Assembly (NCBI GenBank): GCA_015680685.1
Contig: MNCI01006555.1
Span: 170,242 to 234,241, forward strand
Reading direction: 5' to 3'
DNA from: Gnetum montanum
Taxonomy: Eukaryota > Streptophyta > Gnetopsida > Gnetales > Gnetaceae
DNA length: 64,000 bases
In this document: positions 61,379 to 64,000 of the stretch, piece by piece
How positions within the stretch are numbered: the stretch's first letter is position 1
Layout: every line of letters starts with the position of its first letter
Notes under the pieces: model-generated
The model's input: only the letters and a program-made list of their open reading frames with translations
What the model was told of the DNA's origin: nothing
Databases searched by the model: none
Made by a program: the position numbers and the translations under genes

Positions 61379-61679
61379 CTTGTTGGCTATATTAGTTTTA
61401 TTTTCATGTTGATGGCTAATGTTAGCTAAGACTATGTTATAAATTATTGTTATCATTTTTTGACATTCTTGCCACATAGTGTGGCCATGGCTATCTATGT
61501 TATGGACTTTTAAAAATTTAAATTTGAAGTTTAGGTTTGATTTTTGGCTATATATATTGTTCTAGTAGTAAACATTGTAAATTTTATAGATGTTGTGCAT
61601 GCCTATGTCAATGTTTTTGGTTATAAATTAAGTGACTAATCAATGTGATAATAGGGTAAATAAACATATAATAAAATAG

Positions 61680-62235
61680 ACATTTGCCAAGTGTAGGCCA
61701 TAGTGAGCATAGGTTGTGTGGATTTTGCCAATTTAGGGCCATGGTAGGTGATGTTGCATTATGATTACATTGTCAATTGTAGGTCATGGTAGGCACAGGT
61801 TGCTAGTTTAAAGTCTTAGTAGATTGTGATGCCAGTTTAAGATCATAGCGGGTTGTATTCTACAATTCTCTTTGCCAATTTAAGACCATGGTGAGCCATG
61901 TTGTGTTGTGGTTTCTTTGCCAATTTTAGACCATGGCAAGCCATGTTGCCAGTTTAAAGTCTTAGAAAATTGTGATGCCAATTTAAAATCATGGTGGGCC
62001 ATGTTATATTGTTTTGCCAATTTAAGGCCATGGTAGGCCATGTTGCATTGTGGTTACTTTGCTAGTTTTAGGCCATGGTGGGCCATGTTGCTAGTTTAAA
62101 GTTTTAGTGGGCTATGATGCTAGTTTAAGCCATAGAGAGCTGTGTTGTGTGATTATATTTACTAGTTTAAGGTCATGGCAAGCCATGTTATATTTTTTTC
62201 CCAATTTAAGGTCATGGTGGACCATGTTGATAAAA
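61680..62235. repeat. Minisatellite with CCATGG core
   Basis: The unit TTGCCAATTTAAGGCCATGG(T) followed by GGGCCATGTTG recurs about a dozen times with variants (CTAGTTTAAAGTCTTAG, GCAAGCCATG). Spacing alternates at about 30-60 bp. CCATGG and CCATG make many local dyads. It begins about 300 bp after the last pseudogene exon. Confidence 0.8.
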
Positions 62236-62604
62236 AAAACTTATATTTTTTTTTGTGATTTTATGTTTTAAAGTTTTGTAAGGCTTTTAGCTTGTTCATA
62301 ACATGAGTAAAAGAAAATAAGTAAAAATGCAATTGAAAGTAGAAACTTAGGCTACATGCATAAAGAGTAAAATAAAGTATATAAAAATATATAACACATT
62401 AGGCTACACAATTATTAGTGCATTTGGTTATAAGGGCATGGAAAGGTTAATGTGCAATTTACTTATGTAGATTTTTCCTAATCTTTGAAAGATTAGGAAA
62501 TGAGTAAGGTCTATTTTGCATAAGTTTGTATTCACCATCACCTTTACTGATGCTGTTAAAAGGGAGTTCATGCCATAACACATCATGTTGCATATAGTTT
62601 TCAT
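62236..62604. other. AT-rich spacer without recognised gene
   Basis: Poly-T and AT-rich to about 62410, then mixed sequence. The minus-strand open frame crossing 62459-62716 spans the composition boundary at 62605 and matches no family I know. Confidence 0.4.
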
Positions 62605-63298
62605 TGTAGCGACGGAAAACGTCGGCAGCTGGAAATACCGACCGAGGTTCCGACGCACACAGTTTTAACCACGGATCCATGCGAGGGCTATGCTGGAGAA
62701 AGCGAATCCGTGGCACCCTGAACGGTCTTGTCGATCAGACAGGGACTTACGGGTCAGTAAAACAATGCAAAGTGCGTAAAAAGAAAGTGATCTGGTTTGA
62801 GGAGTCGTAAAACGAGGGGAAAACGATGTAGACGGATTGCAACGGTGATAATGCTAAACACGATGAAAGGAGGTTGACATAAGAGAAGCTCGTAGCTTCA
62901 AGATCTGTGCTTTGACTTAAAAAATGTATATTTCGTATGAGAAATTACACTGGGGAATCCCCGATTACAGGATGTGAAACAAGCACAAAACAACAAGCAA
63001 ACGGTCTAAACAGAAGTCCGATCTACCTCGTGGGCTAAAGCTGAGATGCAAGGCAGGCCAAGCTGACGTCTACCGATCAATTGTTTCTGATTGATAGAAT
63101 CTTTTCAGCAGAACGATTACTCCTGTCACCGGTGCTCAAAGCGAACTGTACTCTGCTTCGGCTGTAAGGTGATGATGTCCACGATTGCCAAAGCGTTGTT
63201 CTCTGTATCTCTGCTCCAAAGTGCTAAGTGCTCTGGTGCTCAGAAATATGCTTTTGCTTCTCTGATTTGCCAACCTTTGTATCTCTGTCAACTGAGGT

Positions 63299-63306
63299 AT
63301 TTATGG
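63299..63306 (-). promoter_or_regulatory. TATA-like box
   Basis: The minus strand reads GCCCATAAATACC. It is downstream, in that orientation, of the hairpin and 49-bp repeat cluster. Confidence 0.35.
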
Positions 63307-63402
63307 GCCGCGACGCTTCGCGAAAAAGGTGCAACCCTGATGATGTGGGTCCCGGATATTGCGGGCCCTGTTGGCATGATCATTTTAAGTCAGGCTATGA
63401 CT

Positions 63403-63434
63403 ACGCACAACACGCTCATTTGCGTGTTGTGCGT
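63403..63434. repeat. Perfect 13-bp inverted repeat
   Basis: ACGCACAACACGC (63403-63415) and GCGTGTTGTGCGT (63422-63434) with a 6-base loop. Part of the dyad-rich block; it resembles a palindromic protein-binding site or a transcribed hairpin. Confidence 0.9.
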
Positions 63435-63535
63435 GTGAAGAGCAGGCACATGCTGAGCGCACCTTAATTGCTTTCAGGCTGTATTACACTCATTCGCGTT
63501 GTGTTGCGTGTATGAGCGTAATTTGGTGTAAAAAC

Positions 63536-63933
63536 AATAAGCTCCAAAATTGTTTTACGCTCACTATGCAACTGCGCGTAACAAAGCGTAAATAATGTAC
63601 AATTTACGCTCACTACGCAGCTGCGCATGGTGAAGCGTAGACAATGTATAACTTACGCTCACTACGCAGTTGCGCGTGATGAAGCGTAAACAATGTATAA
63701 CTTACGCTCACTATGCAGCTGCGCGTGATGAAGCATAAACAATGTATAACTTACGCTCACTACGCAGCTGCGCGTAATGAAGCGTAAAAAATGTATAACT
63801 TGAATGATAACATACGCAATGGTATGCAACGCCGCGTAAAGAGCGTAAAGACAAGTTAATCATGTGCCATGAGAAAAAGCGTCAAACTGTTGCGCTTCTC
63901 TAGACTCTACCTTTGACTATTTTGGAGCTTATT
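63536..63933. repeat. Unit bounded by perfect 15-bp inverted repeats
   Basis: AATAAGCTCCAAAAT (63536-63550) is repeated inverted as ATTTTGGAGCTTATT (63919-63933). The 398-bp interval encloses the complete 49-bp array. I see no target duplication outside it. Confidence 0.8.
63557..63801. repeat. Five tandem 49-bp hairpin repeats
   Basis: Copies start ACGCTCACTA at 63557, 63606, 63655, 63704 and 63753, exactly 49 bp apart. Within each, TTACGCT and AGCGTAA form the outer stem and ACTACGCAGCTGCGCGTGAT the nearly self-complementary inner part, centred on CAGCTG. Differences between copies often keep the pairing loosely. Partial relatives flank the array (about 63480-63520, 63800-63850, 63930-63975). 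Confidence 0.92.
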
Positions 63934-64000
63934 ACGCTCATTACGCTGCCGTGCATAATAGAGCGTAAACTTGTCCTGGAACAAAGCTGATGCGCGCTCT

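Larger units (their letters stand above)
62605..64000 (-). mobile_element. Probable LTR or promoter segment of a younger element, cut by window end
   Basis: Base composition changes sharply at TGTAGCGACGG (62605). From here on CpG is frequent and there is no sign of the C-to-T decay seen elsewhere. On the minus strand a TATA-like CATAAATA (about 63299-63306) lies downstream of a dense array of dyads (63400-63990), a typical U3-TATA-R arrangement. The left end would then be the LTR 3' end (…CA on the minus strand). No primer site or target duplication is seen. A non-LTR promoter region remains possible. No coding gene is recognised. Confidence 0.4.

Noticed and set aside
62459-62716. 85-residue minus-strand ORF with polar, protein-like composition
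   Set aside because: It crosses the sharp composition boundary at 62605 and matches nothing known. Probably a chance frame.
1-64000. tRNA and rRNA genes
   Set aside because: No cloverleaf with B-box or rRNA-like sequence was noticed. Only tRNA-complementary primer sites of retroelements are present.

Overview
The window is plant nuclear DNA, most likely from a seed plant with a very large, repeat-bloated genome. A gymnosperm such as a conifer is plausible, but the sequence alone does not prove it. It is AT-rich and made almost entirely of old, nested LTR retrotransposons and satellite-like tandem arrays. It holds one intact small nuclear gene, for mitochondrial succinate dehydrogenase assembly factor 4 (SDHAF4), on the minus strand at about 22.6-23.0 kb.

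Layout. (1) 1-6739, minus strand: a Ty3/gypsy Athila-like element with 5' LTR, tRNA-Asp-type primer site, gag and a downstream extra ('env-position') ORF but no pol. It runs off the left edge. (2) 6740-19123, plus strand: a second, related Athila-like element with gag, protease, RT, RNase H, integrase, a promoter-like spacer, the same extra ORF and a 3' LTR. The first element sits inside its 5' LTR. A 64-base N gap lies at 13961-14024. (3) 19.1-23.3 kb: gene-proximal, less repetitive DNA with SDHAF4. (4) 23.3-26.1 kb: noncoding repeat DNA. (5) 26.2-36 kb: a Tat/Ogre-type gypsy element on the minus strand, with an inverted second copy of its LTR, tandem repeats before its 3' LTR, and a solo Copia LTR inside pol. 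(6) 37.1-43.5 kb: a Sirevirus-like Copia element with both LTRs, gag and an extra ORF but no recognisable pol. (7) 43.8-51.1 kb: several tandem arrays with periods of 245, 342 (higher-order), 431, 45, 137 and 146 bp. (8) 51.3-55.3 kb: a decayed transposon-type gene ending in a Ulp1 (C48) protease domain. (9) 57.8-61.4 kb: a multi-exon pseudogene of unknown function with readable GT-AG introns. (10) 61.7-62.2 kb: a minisatellite. From about 62.6 kb to the end there is a CpG-rich, younger-looking LTR-like segment carrying five 49-bp hairpin repeats.

Nearly all reading frames except SDHAF4 are broken. The breaks have a common signature: stop codons at expected Gln, Arg or Trp codons (CAG to TAG, CAA to TAA, CGA to TGA, TGG to TGA) and changes such as His to Tyr. 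These are what deamination of methylated cytosine would give, so most of the window has probably been heavily methylated and silent for a long time. Ideas most worth following: a conserved promoter-like block upstream of the extra ORF in two Athila-like copies, a separate LTR-like promoter block upstream of the extra ORF in the Copia element, two pol-less elements that keep gag plus the extra ORF, and the unidentified seven-exon pseudogene.
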